Counted from the stretch's first letter, positions 37,339-47,153 are shown. The stretch: 64,000 nucleotides of DNA from an uncultured Bacteroidales bacterium (GCA_945874155.1 CAMCFO010000007.1:19524-83523), one strand, 5' to 3'. Program-made: numbers and translations. Notes: generated from the letters alone by a model not told the origin.

Positions 37339-38298
37339 ATGGACAGTTCAGTAGCATATTTTCTTGGACACAACACCAAGACAGCGTTTTCATTCGAGGT
37401 GCTGCCACCGGTCAGGGGTAAGGGTATAGATGCCCTCTTTGCCGATGTGCAGCGTCTTATGCAATTCAATCCTGCATATATCAACATTACGACCCATCGT
37501 AGTGATGTGGTCTATAGGGAACAGCCCGGCGGAGTCTTCGCACGGGTGAGTGAAAGAGCCAGACCGGGCACTGTCGCCATTGCAGCGGCATTGAAGGGCA
37601 GGTTCGGAGTGCCCACCGTGCCACATATCATCTGCAGCGGATTTTCCGCATCCGAAATCGAAAACGAACTCATAGACCTTACCTATCTGGGTATCAATGA
37701 TATAATCGTTCTCAGGGGAGACCGCGCGAAGGGAGAAAACAAATTTGTTCCGGCTCCGGGCGGGCACGCCCACGCTCTGGACCTCTGCCGTCAGGTGGTG
37801 GATTACAACAATGGTCTGCTGCTTTCGGGAGAGGCTGTGCAAGCGCCTGCTGTGCCATTTTCATTCGGAGTTGCGGGCTATCCCGAGAAACACGAGGAGT
37901 CTATGAATCCGGAGTCTGACCTTCAGCATCTCAAGGAAAAGGTTGATGCAGGGGCAAGCTATATAGTGACTCAGATGTTCTTCGACAACCGCCGCTATTT
38001 CGAGTTTGTGGACCGTTGCAGGGAAGCCGGCATCAATGTGCCTGTGGTCCCGGGTTTGAAACCGCTGACTTCACTCACCCAGATGTCCCTTCTGCCCAAG
38101 ACCTTCCACATCGATTTGCCTGAGGAACTGGCAGCCGAACTGCTCAGATGCACTTCCAATGAACAGGTGAAAGCCCTGGGTGTGGAATGGGGAGTTTCCC
38201 AGGCCCGTGAACTCAAGGCTGCCGGAGTGCCAAGCATACATTTCTATTCAATGAATGCGGTGGCCAGCGTGGAAGCCATAGCCATGCAGGTGTATTGA
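37339..38298 (+). CDS. metF: 5,10-methylenetetrahydrofolate reductase
   Basis: FAD-dependent reductase producing 5-methyl-THF for methionine synthesis. 319 aa. Family blocks: AFSFEVLPPVRG near the N-terminus, NITTHRS, GINDIIVLRGDRAKGE, SFGVAGYPEKHEES (substrate/flavin loop) and GASYIVTQMFFDN. ATG 37339 is chosen over TTG 37336. The stop overlaps the metH start (TGATG), so MetF and its consumer are translationally coupled. Confidence 0.94.
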   Translation: MDSSVAYFLGHNTKTAFSFEVLPPVRGKGIDALFADVQRLMQFNPAYINITTHRSDVVYREQPGGVFARVSERARPGTVAIAAALKGRFGVPTVPHIICSGFSASEIENELIDLTYLGINDIIVLRGDRAKGENKFVPAPGGHAHALDLCRQVVDYNNGLLLSGEAVQAPAVPFSFGVAGYPEKHEESMNPESDLQHLKEKVDAGASYIVTQMFFDNRRYFEFVDRCREAGINVPVVPGLKPLTSLTQMSLLPKTFHIDLPEELAAELLRCTSNEQVKALGVEWGVSQARELKAAGVPSIHFYSMNAVASVEAIAMQVY

Positions 38299-41200
38299 TG
38301 CATATCAGAGAAATCATAAAAGACAGAATCCTTGTGCTCGACGGCGCAATGGGCACAGTCATACAGTCCCTTGCCACAACGGACGGCAACAACGACCATC
38401 TGGTGCTGACCCGTCCGGACCTGATTTCGTCCATACACAGATGCTATCTCGAAGCCGGAGCGGACATCATAGAAACCGACAGTTTCAATGCCCAGAGGCT
38501 TTCCCAGAAGGAATACGGACTGGAGTCGCAAATCCGCGAACTGAATCTTGCGGCTGCCCGTCTGGCCCGTGCCGAGGCTGACCGTATGACAGAGCTCACA
38601 CCCGCCAAACCGCGTTTTGTGGCAGGCAGCATCGGCCCCACAGGCAAAACTGCTTCCATTTCTCCGGACGTGGAGGACCCGGCCTTCAGGGATGTGGATT
38701 TCGACCTTCTGGAGTCTGTCTATGAGGAGCAGATGACGGCCCTGCTGGAAGGCGGTGTGGACCTCTTCCTTATCGAAACCATTTTCGACACCATAAACGT
38801 AAAGGCCGCACTCACGGCAGCCGCACGTGCTTGCGCAAAAGTGGACAGGGAAGTGCCTGTGATGCTGTCCGTGTCTGTGGCAGACCTTTCGGGACGCATA
38901 CTTTCAGGTCAGACTATCGAGGCTTTTCTCGCTTCGGTAATCCCGTTCAAGCCTTTCTCAATAGGTATGAACTGCTCCTTCGGGGCGGAGAAAATGCTGC
39001 CTATGCTGGAGTCCCTTGCGGCCATTGCACCTTGCTATACGAGCGCCCATCCCAATGCCGGGATGCCGGATGCTTTGGGCAAATACGACCAGGACCCGGC
39101 AACTATGGCAAGGGCTGTCAGACCTTTCGTGGAAAAGAAGCTTGTGAATATACTTGGAGGATGCTGCGGCACCACTCCTGAACATATTGCTGCCATTGCG
39201 CAGGTGGTGGGGGGAGCCTGTCCGCGTGAGATTCCTTCTGAGCAAACCCCTTGGCTGTCAGGCATTGACGCTTTCTGGAACAGGGGTATGTTCATAAATG
39301 TGGGAGAAAGGTGCAATGTGGCGGGAAGCAGGAAATTCCTGCGTCTTATCAAGGAAAAGAATTGGAGCGAGGCCCTGGAAATTGCAGCGGCACAGGTGCG
39401 TGACGGGGCTATGGTGCTGGACGTGAATATGGACGACGCTATGCTCGATGCCCGGGCTGAGATGAAACATTTCCTGAACCTTATGGCCTCCGACCCTGAG
39501 ATTTCCCGTGTGCCGGTGATGGTGGACTCCTCCCGTTTCGAGGTGCTGGAAACGGCTCTCAAGTGCCTGCAGGGCAAGTCCATAGTGAACTCCCTCTCGC
39601 TCAAGGAAGGGGAGGAGGTTTTCTTGAAGAGAGCGGCCAAGGTTAAGGAACTCGGTGCTGCACTGATAGTTATGGCATTTGACGAGCAGGGACAGGCCGA
39701 CACCTTTGCCAGACGTATCGAAATCTGCGAAAGGGCCTATCGCCTGCTGACTCAAAGGCTGGATTTCAATCCGGATGACATAATCTTCGACCCGAATGTG
39801 CTGGCTGTGGCCACCGGTATGCACGAACACGATGCCTATGCCCTGGATTTCATAAATGCCACAGCTTGGATAAAGCGCAATCTTCCCGGGGCAAAGGTCA
39901 GCGGCGGGCTCAGCAACCTTTCCTTTGCATTCAGGGGCAACAATTGGATAAGGGAGGCTATGCACGCCGTATTCCTCTACCACGCCATAGCTGCGGGAAT
40001 GGATATGGCTATAGTAAATCCTTCATCCTCAGTACAATACGGGGATATCCCGGAGGACCTGAGGGAGAAAATCGAGGATGTGATTCTGAACCGCCGTCCG
40101 GATGCTTCCGAAAGTCTTGTGGAGGCTGCCGGGCAGATGCAGAAGATTGAAAAAGCGGAGGAAAAACCACTCGAGGACAGGTCAACTGTGCCTCTCAAAG
40201 ACAGGCTTGTGATGGCTTTGCGCAAAGGAGATGAGACCTTTCTGCAGGCCGACCTGGACGAGGCCCTTAAGGCCTATGCTTCAGCCCAGGAGATTATCCA
40301 GGGACCGTTGATGGAGGGAATGACCGCGGTGGGAGATTTGTTTGCCAAGGGGCAGATGTTCCTGCCTCAGGTGGTCAAGACAGCGAGGACTATGAAAAAG
40401 GCGGTGGACATACTCAAGCCTTTTATTGGCAATGCTGATTCCACTGTGTCTCCTGTGGGCAAATACCTGTTGGCAACGGTGAAAGGAGATGTGCACGACA
40501 TAGGCAAGAATATCGTGGGAGTGGTGCTCGCCTGCAACAATTTCAAGGTAATTGACCTTGGAGTGATGACTCCTGCTGAGAGGATTGTGGAGGTGGCTCA
40601 AGCCGAAGATGTGGATTTCATAGGTCTGAGCGGTCTGATTACCCCGTCTCTTGAGGAGATGTGCAATGTTGCGACGAAACTGCGGGAGGCAGGTATCAGC
40701 AAGCCGCTTTTCGTGGGCGGAGCCACCACTTCGGATGTCCATACTGCCGTGAAGATTGCACCGCTTTATGACGGACCGGTGTTCCACGTAAGGGATGCCG
40801 CCCAAAATCCTGTGCTGGCGTCGAGGTTGATGACGGACGAAAGAGAGGCTATGATTGCACAACTGCGTGATAGTCAGGAACTGATACGCCGGGAATATGC
40901 AGCCCGGACATCACCTGATGTGCCTGCAAGCGTTGCTGAAAATGCCGCTTCTTCAGAAGGACAATCCAAAACTATTGCACAGGCGTGCGCTTCGAAATTG
41001 AAAATAGCCCCTCAGCCCCGTCCGCCTTATCTGGGCATCAAAACCTTGGATGATATTCCTGTCGAGGACATCATCCCGTATATCAATTGGATAGCATTCC
41101 GCAATCTGTGGAAGGTGAAAGAGGGCAGCAGCGAGGAAGAGGCTGTGCGCAGGGATGCCGAGGCTATGCTCAAGACCTTCAAGGGCAAATACCGTGTGCG

Positions 41201-41789
41201 TGCCCAGGTGGCATTCTACAAGGCAAAGCCCGAAGGCGACAACATAGTTTTCGAACATCCTTCATCCTGTCCTTGTTGCGCAGGCGAAACCCGAACCGTG
41301 CTGCGTGCCAAACGCCAGAGCGAGCCTTGTGCAGACGGACGCCGTCTCAGCCTGGCAGATTTCCTCGCTCCGGAAGGAGACTATGTGGGAGTCTTTGCTC
41401 TGACCGTTTGTCCTGAATTTGTCTCAGACTTGCAGGCTGTGAAGGATAAAGGTGATGATTATCAATCCATTATGATGCAGGGGCTCGGAGACAGGCTGGC
41501 AGAGGCCGCTTCGGAATATCTCCACGAAAAAGTGAGGAAACAGATATGGGCATACAGCCCTGAAGAAAAGCTGAGCCTGCAGCAGATGCTCTCGGCCCGT
41601 TATCAGGGCATACGTCCGGCCGTAGGTTATCCTTCACTTCCGGACATACGCCTTATGTTCACGGTGCAAAGACTTCTGGACCTCCCGAAAATAGGCATAT
41701 CACTCACTGAAAACGGTGCAATGTTCCCTCAGGCTTCCGTTTGCGGACTTTACATAGCCTCTCCTCAATCCCGCTATTTCATTGCCTGA
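38298..41789 (+). CDS. metH: Cobalamin-dependent methionine synthase
   Basis: Transfers methyl from 5-methyl-THF through B12 to homocysteine. 1163 aa, all four modules present: homocysteine domain with zinc cysteines in NCSFG (about 226) and GGCCGTT (about 288-292); pterin domain (about 330-600, FINVGERCNVAGSRKF); B12 cap and Rossmann domain with cofactor histidine in DVHDIGKNIV (about 733) and GLSGLITPSLEEM; C-terminal activation domain (about 890-1160, RPAVGYPSLPD). One base overlaps metF. Converges on btuC with only 3 bp between stops, so cobalamin use and uptake genes lie side by side. Confidence 0.96.
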   Translation: MHIREIIKDRILVLDGAMGTVIQSLATTDGNNDHLVLTRPDLISSIHRCYLEAGADIIETDSFNAQRLSQKEYGLESQIRELNLAAARLARAEADRMTELTPAKPRFVAGSIGPTGKTASISPDVEDPAFRDVDFDLLESVYEEQMTALLEGGVDLFLIETIFDTINVKAALTAAARACAKVDREVPVMLSVSVADLSGRILSGQTIEAFLASVIPFKPFSIGMNCSFGAEKMLPMLESLAAIAPCYTSAHPNAGMPDALGKYDQDPATMARAVRPFVEKKLVNILGGCCGTTPEHIAAIAQVVGGACPREIPSEQTPWLSGIDAFWNRGMFINVGERCNVAGSRKFLRLIKEKNWSEALEIAAAQVRDGAMVLDVNMDDAMLDARAEMKHFLNLMASDPEISRVPVMVDSSRFEVLETALKCLQGKSIVNSLSLKEGEEVFLKRAAKVKELGAALIVMAFDEQGQADTFARRIEICERAYRLLTQRLDFNPDDIIFDPNVLAVATGMHEHDAYALDFINATAWIKRNLPGAKVSGGLSNLSFAFRGNNWIREAMHAVFLYHAIAAGMDMAIVNPSSSVQYGDIPEDLREKIEDVILNRRPDASESLVEAAGQMQKIEKAEEKPLEDRSTVPLKDRLVMALRKGDETFLQADLDEALKAYASAQEIIQGPLMEGMTAVGDLFAKGQMFLPQVVKTARTMKKAVDILKPFIGNADSTVSPVGKYLLATVKGDVHDIGKNIVGVVLACNNFKVIDLGVMTPAERIVEVAQAEDVDFIGLSGLITPSLEEMCNVATKLREAGISKPLFVGGATTSDVHTAVKIAPLYDGPVFHVRDAAQNPVLASRLMTDEREAMIAQLRDSQELIRREYAARTSPDVPASVAENAASSEGQSKTIAQACASKLKIAPQPRPPYLGIKTLDDIPVEDIIPYINWIAFRNLWKVKEGSSEEEAVRRDAEAMLKTFKGKYRVRAQVAFYKAKPEGDNIVFEHPSSCPCCAGETRTVLRAKRQSEPCADGRRLSLADFLAPEGDYVGVFALTVCPEFVSDLQAVKDKGDDYQSIMMQGLGDRLAEAASEYLHEKVRKQIWAYSPEEKLSLQQMLSARYQGIRPAVGYPSLPDIRLMFTVQRLLDLPKIGISLTENGAMFPQASVCGLYIASPQSRYFIA

Positions 41790-41792
41790 CAA

Positions 41793-42581
41793 TCACTTGG
41801 CACGTATGAAAACTATAGCCATCAGCGGCAGTGCTATTATAGACATAGTCGCGCTGATAGGCAGGTATATCCCGAAATTGACGTATTTCACGACCAGCCA
41901 GGTTATAATCAGCAATGCCACCCCGATTCCGGCAGAAATCAGATAGTGCAGTCTGATATCGTCCTTTTTGCATAATATCCGGCTGAGGTTGGGCACTCCC
42001 AAGGATATGAAACCTATTGGCCCGCAGATGCTTACGGCACTTGTAACCAGAAACATTATGGCGAGCATCTGCAGTGCCTTGAACATCGGGCTGAGCTCGA
42101 TTTCTCCCCTAAGATGCTTTGTGAGTGCCCCAGCCGACCATAGAGCCGACACCAAGCCTATGGCGAAGAGAATCAGCGAAAAGACTATGTCCCAGGAGGT
42201 TACTCCTTCAAGGTTGAAATTGGCGGCTCCCCAGAGGTAGTATTGCTTGAGCAGATCCCCGTTGGGAGCATTGGTCACCACTATGGTTCCCAGCGAACCT
42301 ATGAAGGTGCCGAAGAGTATGCCGAAGGTGATGAGGTTGCGTGTGCTGACTTTCAAGGTGACGAAAAAGCAGACAAGGGTGCAGATGAGGGTGCAGACGA
42401 AACTGCCTACAGTCAGCGAGCACCAGCCGGTCATAGTCGCAGCGGCTGCTCCCAGACAGGCGGCACTGCCCAGCCCGAGGCTGTACACGTCCCCGAGCTG
42501 GTTGCGCCAGAGATACTGCATTTGTATGCCCCCGACCGGCAGAGCGATTCCGGAAAGTATTACATAGAGCAGACTGAGCAT
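41793..42581 (-). CDS. btuC: BtuC-type ABC permease, N-terminally short
   Basis: Inner-membrane permease of the FecCD/BtuC family, 262 aa against a usual 320-350. It begins MLSLLYVILSGIALPVGGIQ and aligns from the family segment ALSGAxLQGLLRNPLADPYLLGVSSGA (here MQYLWRNQLGDVYSLGLGSA), so about the first two membrane helices are missing. The rest is intact, including FISLGVPNLSRIL (GL.PH.R loop). The frame stays open upstream, but only inside btuB. It starts 5 bp after btuB. No btuF (binding protein) or btuD (ATPase) is present. Either a shortened but working subunit or the remnant of a deletion through btuF/btuD. Confidence 0.8.
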   Translation of the reverse strand: MLSLLYVILSGIALPVGGIQMQYLWRNQLGDVYSLGLGSAACLGAAAATMTGWCSLTVGSFVCTLICTLVCFFVTLKVSTRNLITFGILFGTFIGSLGTIVVTNAPNGDLLKQYYLWGAANFNLEGVTSWDIVFSLILFAIGLVSALWSAGALTKHLRGEIELSPMFKALQMLAIMFLVTSAVSICGPIGFISLGVPNLSRILCKKDDIRLHYLISAGIGVALLIITWLVVKYVNFGIYLPISATMSIIALPLMAIVFIRAK

Positions 42582-42586
42582 AGTTG

Positions 42587-44401
42587 TCAGAATTTGAATT
42601 CCACGCCTCCATAGAAGCCGAGTCCAGGCATAGGGTAGTCGCGTATGATTTCGTAGTAGCTGTCGTTGAGGTTGCTCAATGTGAGTTTGAGTGTCAGCGG
42701 ACCGCAATGAGGCAGTTTTATGGCCTTTCCTAAGCTCATATCCAAGGTATTCCAGTCCGGGAGCTGCCCTGCTGAGTCGAAGCGTCCGGAACGTATGTTC
42801 CACAATGCCGTGATGAACCATCCCCTCCAGTCGCCCTTTGCGCTGATTCTTCCGCTGTGGAGGGCCACATAGGGAATCTGCTGTCCGAAACTGTAGCTGT
42901 CCGGAGTTTTGTCCACCGCCTGCTGCCAGCTGTAGTTAGCGTCAATATTGAGGGATAAGTCACCGGACCTGAAACCGAACCCTGCTCCGAGGTCTATGCC
43001 TGCGGACTGGACTTTGCCTATGTTGTAGGGCAGCCAGATGTATGGGTCGTCGGGTGAAGGGGATGATATTATCTTGTCCGTCAGGTAGTTGTAGAAGCCG
43101 TTGGCCTTGGCTTTAAGGCTGTATTTGCCACAGAGGAAGCTACGGCTGTAATTCACTCCGAAATCGGTAATCCAGGCATCTTCTGGTTTGAGTGCAGTGT
43201 TTCCGTATCCTGGGTAGAATTTGTCGTTGAATGTAGGCACACGATAGGACCTGCGGCCTGAAAGCACTATGTCGAACCCACGGAATGCAGTGAGTCTCAG
43301 ACCGAGGGAAGGGGAGACGGCGTAGTTGTGGCCTCCGTCCTTGTCGAATACTCCATTGTATTCAACTGCCAAATCGGCTTTGAAGATATTGAGGATGAAT
43401 GAGGTCGCGATGGAGGTGAAGATCCCGTTGCGTGTGGCTGTGTAGAGGTTGGACTCCAGATTGTTCCATTGGTAGTCCAACGCTGCTGATGCTGTCCACC
43501 AGTCGAAAATCCTGAACTGGTGGGAGGTGTTGAGCTGCACTTCGTTCTGGGTGTAGTTGGAGTTGCCCCAGGTGGAGAAGTAGTCGAGTTTGTCAAGGGC
43601 GTATTTCACGCTTGCGTTGACTTTGTAAACGCTGCCGAAATTCTGGCTGACAAGCCCCTGGATGAAGCCGTTCATATCTCCCTGACGGTCTGTGGACGGC
43701 CAGCTCAATGAACCCGGAGTGCCTCTTCGGGCAAGGTTGAAGTGTGCCTTTGCCTTCCAGAAGCCTCCGTTTGTGCTGCCCTTGAGGTCCAGACCGGCTT
43801 TCATCTGTTTTATGTCATTGTTGCCAAGCGGGTCGTTGTCCGGCTTCAGATAATCTCCCTTGCTGTAGATGCCCGACATATTGGCCCCGAGCACGATTTT
43901 GTCCCCCAGTCTGAAATCCATCCTTGCATAAGGAAGGGCGGTGCCGAAAGAGCCTCCGCTGAGCCTGAAATCCCCTGCAACTATCCTTCTATCAATGAAT
44001 TCCGGCTCCGATGACAGAAAGGAAATGCTGTTCTGGGTGTAGTCCACCACGGCTTTGCCATAATGTTCCAGGCCTATCATCCCGAGGTCCACCTGACCGC
44101 TCTGGACATTGTTGGCTCGTACCCCGTCTATGTAGATTGCGGTGTGGGCACTGCCAAGCCCTCTGAGTCCTGCGGTTTTGAGTCCGCTGTAGCCGCCGTA
44201 GTCGCTGATGCTGACTCCCGGAATCTGCTGCAGCACTTCTGTGGCATTGAATGAACCGCTGATGTTGATTGTGTCTGTGAGTGATACCACCACTCCTCTG
44301 TCGGCAACCACTGTGGCCACCTTGATGCTGTCTGTCGTTTCAACAGCCCCGGCAGGAGCGCAAACCAGCAGCCCCGCCGTCAAAATGAAAGAAAATAACA
44401 T
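42587..44401 (-). CDS. btuB: TonB-dependent cobalamin receptor (BtuB-like)
   Basis: Outer-membrane 22-strand receptor, 604 aa from ATG 44401, with signal peptide MLFSFILTAGLLVCAPAGA. Plug domain: VLQQIPGVSISDYGGYSGLK and GLRGLGSAHTAIYIDGVRANN. The barrel ends LKLTLSNLNDSYYEIIRDYPMPGLGFYGGVEFKF, with the usual C-terminal aromatic residue. Control by the cobalamin riboswitch just upstream and the adjacent BtuC and MetH support B12 as the ligand. The open frame to 44554 runs through the riboswitch and is not used. Confidence 0.9.
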   Translation of the reverse strand: MLFSFILTAGLLVCAPAGAVETTDSIKVATVVADRGVVVSLTDTINISGSFNATEVLQQIPGVSISDYGGYSGLKTAGLRGLGSAHTAIYIDGVRANNVQSGQVDLGMIGLEHYGKAVVDYTQNSISFLSSEPEFIDRRIVAGDFRLSGGSFGTALPYARMDFRLGDKIVLGANMSGIYSKGDYLKPDNDPLGNNDIKQMKAGLDLKGSTNGGFWKAKAHFNLARRGTPGSLSWPSTDRQGDMNGFIQGLVSQNFGSVYKVNASVKYALDKLDYFSTWGNSNYTQNEVQLNTSHQFRIFDWWTASAALDYQWNNLESNLYTATRNGIFTSIATSFILNIFKADLAVEYNGVFDKDGGHNYAVSPSLGLRLTAFRGFDIVLSGRRSYRVPTFNDKFYPGYGNTALKPEDAWITDFGVNYSRSFLCGKYSLKAKANGFYNYLTDKIISSPSPDDPYIWLPYNIGKVQSAGIDLGAGFGFRSGDLSLNIDANYSWQQAVDKTPDSYSFGQQIPYVALHSGRISAKGDWRGWFITALWNIRSGRFDSAGQLPDWNTLDMSLGKAIKLPHCGPLTLKLTLSNLNDSYYEIIRDYPMPGLGFYGGVEFKF

Positions 44402-44449
44402 AATTGATACGCCTTTATGGATGCTTGACCCCGAGCCTCCTGATTTGAC

Positions 44450-44640
44450 TTGATTGCGGCAGGTCTTCTGACTCGTTCCATTTGCGGGCCTTCTCATCCA
44501 TAAGGACAATGGCATCTTTCCGTAAACTCTTGAGGAACATACAGCTGCGGGCACAGTTCCGGCCTTTCACCGGCTTCCCTTTTGACGGATGTCCCATCGA
44601 TGCTCTGCACCCACGGTGTCACCCGTACCGAAATCCGGCG
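44450..44640 (-). promoter_or_regulatory. Cobalamin (AdoCbl-type) riboswitch
   Basis: On the minus strand: GGTACGGGTG near the 5' end, AAAAGGGAAGCCGGTG, a CCGGAACTGTGCCCGCAGCTGT segment split around the B12 box, CCATTG, GAGAAGG, and the 3' GTCAGAAGACCTGCC. Conserved cobalamin-riboswitch blocks in the right order over about 190 nt. A TAACTTTG -7 box (44641-44648) sits at its 5' edge. It ends about 50 bases before the btuB start and should shut off btuB-btuC when B12 is plentiful. Confidence 0.95.
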
Positions 44641-44659
44641 CAAAGTTAGAAAAAAATTT

Positions 44660-45835
44660 TCAGGCCATTGCCTGGGCCAGTTCAGCGAGTTTGTCTATAT
44701 CCGAGGAATGTATGCGGCTGCGGATGGTCACTGTCGGCTCGACAACTTCCATATTCTTCATCTGCCCGAGCATTTCTTTCATAAGTCTGCCTGCACAAGG
44801 CGCCCAACTGCCGTTTTCTATCAGCCCCACCTTCCTGTCACACAGACCTTTGATCTGGAGCAGGTGAATGAAATTGTACATAGGGGTGAAGATGTAGTTG
44901 TCGTAGGAAGCGGCTGCCAGCACTATTTTCGTGTATCTGAAGGCTTCCGCAAGCACGGCTGAAAGGTCGCAGCGGCAGAGGTCGAACTCAACTGTTTCGA
45001 CTCCCTTTTCACGGAGCATCTCAGAAAGTTTGAGGGCTGCTGCCTCAGTGCCCCCGTGCATGGACGCGTAAGCTATGAGAACCCCTTCTGTCTCAGGCTC
45101 ATAGCGGCTCCATTTGTCGTAGAGGCTGATGTAATGGCCGAAATCCGAGTCTATGATTGGACCGTGAAGAGGGCATATTCTTTTGATAGGGAGGGAGGAT
45201 GCCTTTTTCAGCAGGGCCTGCACAGGAGCACCGTATTTTCCGACTATATTGCAGTAATAGCGTCTCGCCTCGCTGTCCCAGTCTTTGTCTTCGCTGCTGT
45301 AGAAACCGCATTCCGAGAGGGCTCCGAATTTGCCGAAACCGTCTGCGCTGTAGAGTGTTCCGTCAAATTCATCGAATGATACCATAACCTCAGGCCAGTG
45401 GACCATAGGTGCGGACACGAATTTGAGACTGTGTTTGCCCAACTCCAGCACCTGGCCTTCTTTCATCGCCATTGTGCGGCCTTCAAGTGACAGATTCTCA
45501 AAGAATTGCGGAATCATAGCCAGAGCTTTTGCCCCGGCAACTATGGTCATGGATGGATATTTTTCTGCCACTGACGCGATGACTGACGAATGGTCCGGTT
45601 CGAGATGATGCACCACAAGATAGTCGGGAATGCGTCCGTCCAGGGCTGTTTCCAGCTTTGCCAACCATTCCTCAGCCTTGCGGGAGTCCACAGTGTCGAG
45701 TATGGCCGTCTTTTCGTCAAGAATCAGATATGAATTGTAGGAGACGCCTTGAGGCACTTTGTACTGTCCCTCAAAAAGGTCTATGCTGAGGTCGTCCGTT
45801 CCGATGTAGATGATGTCTGTGCTGATTGATTTCAT
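44660..45835 (-). CDS. fprA: A-type flavodiiron protein (FprA)
   Basis: Soluble oxygen or NO reductase of anaerobes, 391 aa. N-terminal MBL domain with the diiron motif VVHHLEPDHSS (HxExDH, residues about 78-88) and HWPEVMVSFDE; the C-terminal flavodoxin domain starts near 250 (VLIAYASMHGGTEAAALKLSE). FMN and the diiron site pass electrons from rubredoxin to O2 or NO. It lies divergent from the DHOD-like flavoprotein, with a rubredoxin gene just beyond. Confidence 0.93.
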   Translation of the reverse strand: MKSISTDIIYIGTDDLSIDLFEGQYKVPQGVSYNSYLILDEKTAILDTVDSRKAEEWLAKLETALDGRIPDYLVVHHLEPDHSSVIASVAEKYPSMTIVAGAKALAMIPQFFENLSLEGRTMAMKEGQVLELGKHSLKFVSAPMVHWPEVMVSFDEFDGTLYSADGFGKFGALSECGFYSSEDKDWDSEARRYYCNIVGKYGAPVQALLKKASSLPIKRICPLHGPIIDSDFGHYISLYDKWSRYEPETEGVLIAYASMHGGTEAAALKLSEMLREKGVETVEFDLCRCDLSAVLAEAFRYTKIVLAAASYDNYIFTPMYNFIHLLQIKGLCDRKVGLIENGSWAPCAGRLMKEMLGQMKNMEVVEPTVTIRSRIHSSDIDKLAELAQAMA

Positions 45836-45892
45836 TTTCGTGTTTCAATTTGGCAGTTTGCATTTTTTCACTTGCAAATATAGTCATAATTG

Positions 45893-45924
45893 TTTGATTG
45901 AAATCGCATAAAATGCTATATTTG
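45893..45924 (+). promoter_or_regulatory. Promoter of the DHOD-like gene
   Basis: TTTG (45893-45896), 20 bases, TATATTTG (45917-45924), about 28 bases before ATG 45952. A TATATTTG also occurs on the minus strand near 45874, facing fprA. Confidence 0.7.
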
Positions 45925-45951
45925 CGAGACAAACTGACTAATGACAAAAAT

Positions 45952-46920
45952 ATGACAAGAACAAGTTTTGCCGGTCTGGACCTGAAATCCCCAATCATCG
46001 TGGGCAGCAACAGCCAGACTGCGTCCATAGACAAAATCCTTGAGTTTGAAAGCGCCGGTGCCGGTGCAGTGGTTCTGAAATCACTTTTCCAGGAGAGCAT
46101 CGAAAAGGAAATCGCCTCGGCGGTCTCAGACGAACATCCGGAGGCATACGATTACATCAGCGCCTATGTGGGAGCCCGCGCTCTCGAGGACTATGTGAAT
46201 CTCATCAGGACAGCCAAGAGCCGCGTGTCGATTCCTGTCATCGCTTCCATAGCCTGCAACACTGACGGAAAATGGGAAGAGTTCTCCAAGACCATCGAGC
46301 AGGCAGGTGCAGACGCATTGGAACTCAATGTAATGAGCCTTTGCACAGCGAGGAACGGGAAGCCGGGGGATTTCGAGCAGATGCACATCGACATCGTGGA
46401 GCACGTATGCTCGCTCGTGAAAATTCCTGTGATTGTGAAACTCGGTGCAAACCTTTCCAATCCGGTGGCTCTTTGTGACCAGCTCTATGCTCACGGGGCG
46501 AAGGCTGTGGTGCTGTTCAACCGTTTCTATCCGACTGACATCGACATCGAGAAGATGAGCTTCACAACCGGGGATCCGTTCACCACCGCTTCTGACCTTG
46601 CTTCCAATCTCAGGTGGGCTGGAATAGTCTCAGCATCAGTGAAGAAACTGGACGTGGCTGTTTCGGGCGGTGTCCAGGGCTGGGAAGGCATTGTGAAGTC
46701 CGTGCTTTGCGGTGCTGCAGCCGTTGAGGTGGCAAGTGCCATCATCAGGAACGGTGCGAAGTGGATTACCGAGGCCAATGAAGGTCTCTCTGCCTGGATG
46801 AAGGGCAAGTCTTTCGGGGCAATCGCTGATTTCAGAGGTAAGATGAACGCTTCCGACCCGGAGAATGCCGACAAGCTTTTCAGGACCCAGTTCCTCAAGT
46901 ATTTCAGTTCTGTTCATTGA
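45952..46920 (+). CDS. Dihydroorotate dehydrogenase-like flavoprotein
   Basis: FMN TIM-barrel protein of the DHOD-like family, 322 aa from ATG 45952 (the frame opens at 45898, before the promoter). Motifs: [84 protein letters not shown]. Pyrimidine synthesis is possible, but this branch is annotated only as DHOD-like and other pyrimidine genes are not adjacent. The position between fprA and rubredoxin hints at redox work instead. Confidence 0.8.
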   Translation: MTRTSFAGLDLKSPIIVGSNSQTASIDKILEFESAGAGAVVLKSLFQESIEKEIASAVSDEHPEAYDYISAYVGARALEDYVNLIRTAKSRVSIPVIASIACNTDGKWEEFSKTIEQAGADALELNVMSLCTARNGKPGDFEQMHIDIVEHVCSLVKIPVIVKLGANLSNPVALCDQLYAHGAKAVVLFNRFYPTDIDIEKMSFTTGDPFTTASDLASNLRWAGIVSASVKKLDVAVSGGVQGWEGIVKSVLCGAAAVEVASAIIRNGAKWITEANEGLSAWMKGKSFGAIADFRGKMNASDPENADKLFRTQFLKYFSSVH

Positions 46921-46952
46921 GTTTTAGTGAAACATTTTTAATATCAATAAAT

Positions 46953-47111
46953 ATGAAAAAGTACGTATGTGATGTATGCGGATGGGAATATGACCCTGAA
47001 GTTGGCTACCCTGAAGGCGGAATTGCTCCCGGCACTGCTTGGGAAGATGTTCCTGAGGATTTCGTATGCCCTCTCTGCGGAGTAGGCAAGGACGAATTCT
47101 CTGCAGAATAG
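46953..47111 (+). CDS. Rubredoxin
   Basis: 52-aa one-iron electron carrier. [18 protein letters not shown] and [13 protein letters not shown] give the two CxxC pairs that bind Fe. Usual donor to flavodiiron proteins such as the neighbouring FprA. 32 bp after the DHOD-like gene and followed by a terminator. Confidence 0.96.
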   Translation: MKKYVCDVCGWEYDPEVGYPEGGIAPGTAWEDVPEDFVCPLCGVGKDEFSAE

Positions 47112-47153
47112 TCTTTTCGGCCCGCAAATTACCTTTGTCTGAGTTTCAGACCT

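Noticed and set aside
42582..42821. N-terminal extension of the btuC frame into btuB
   Set aside because: The extra 80 residues are polar and antisense-like in composition, without membrane helices; they do not restore the missing FecCD N-terminus.
44415..44640. Upstream extension of btuB and a small ORF over its leader
   Set aside because: The bases form a cobalamin riboswitch with all main conserved blocks in order; translation through it is not expected.
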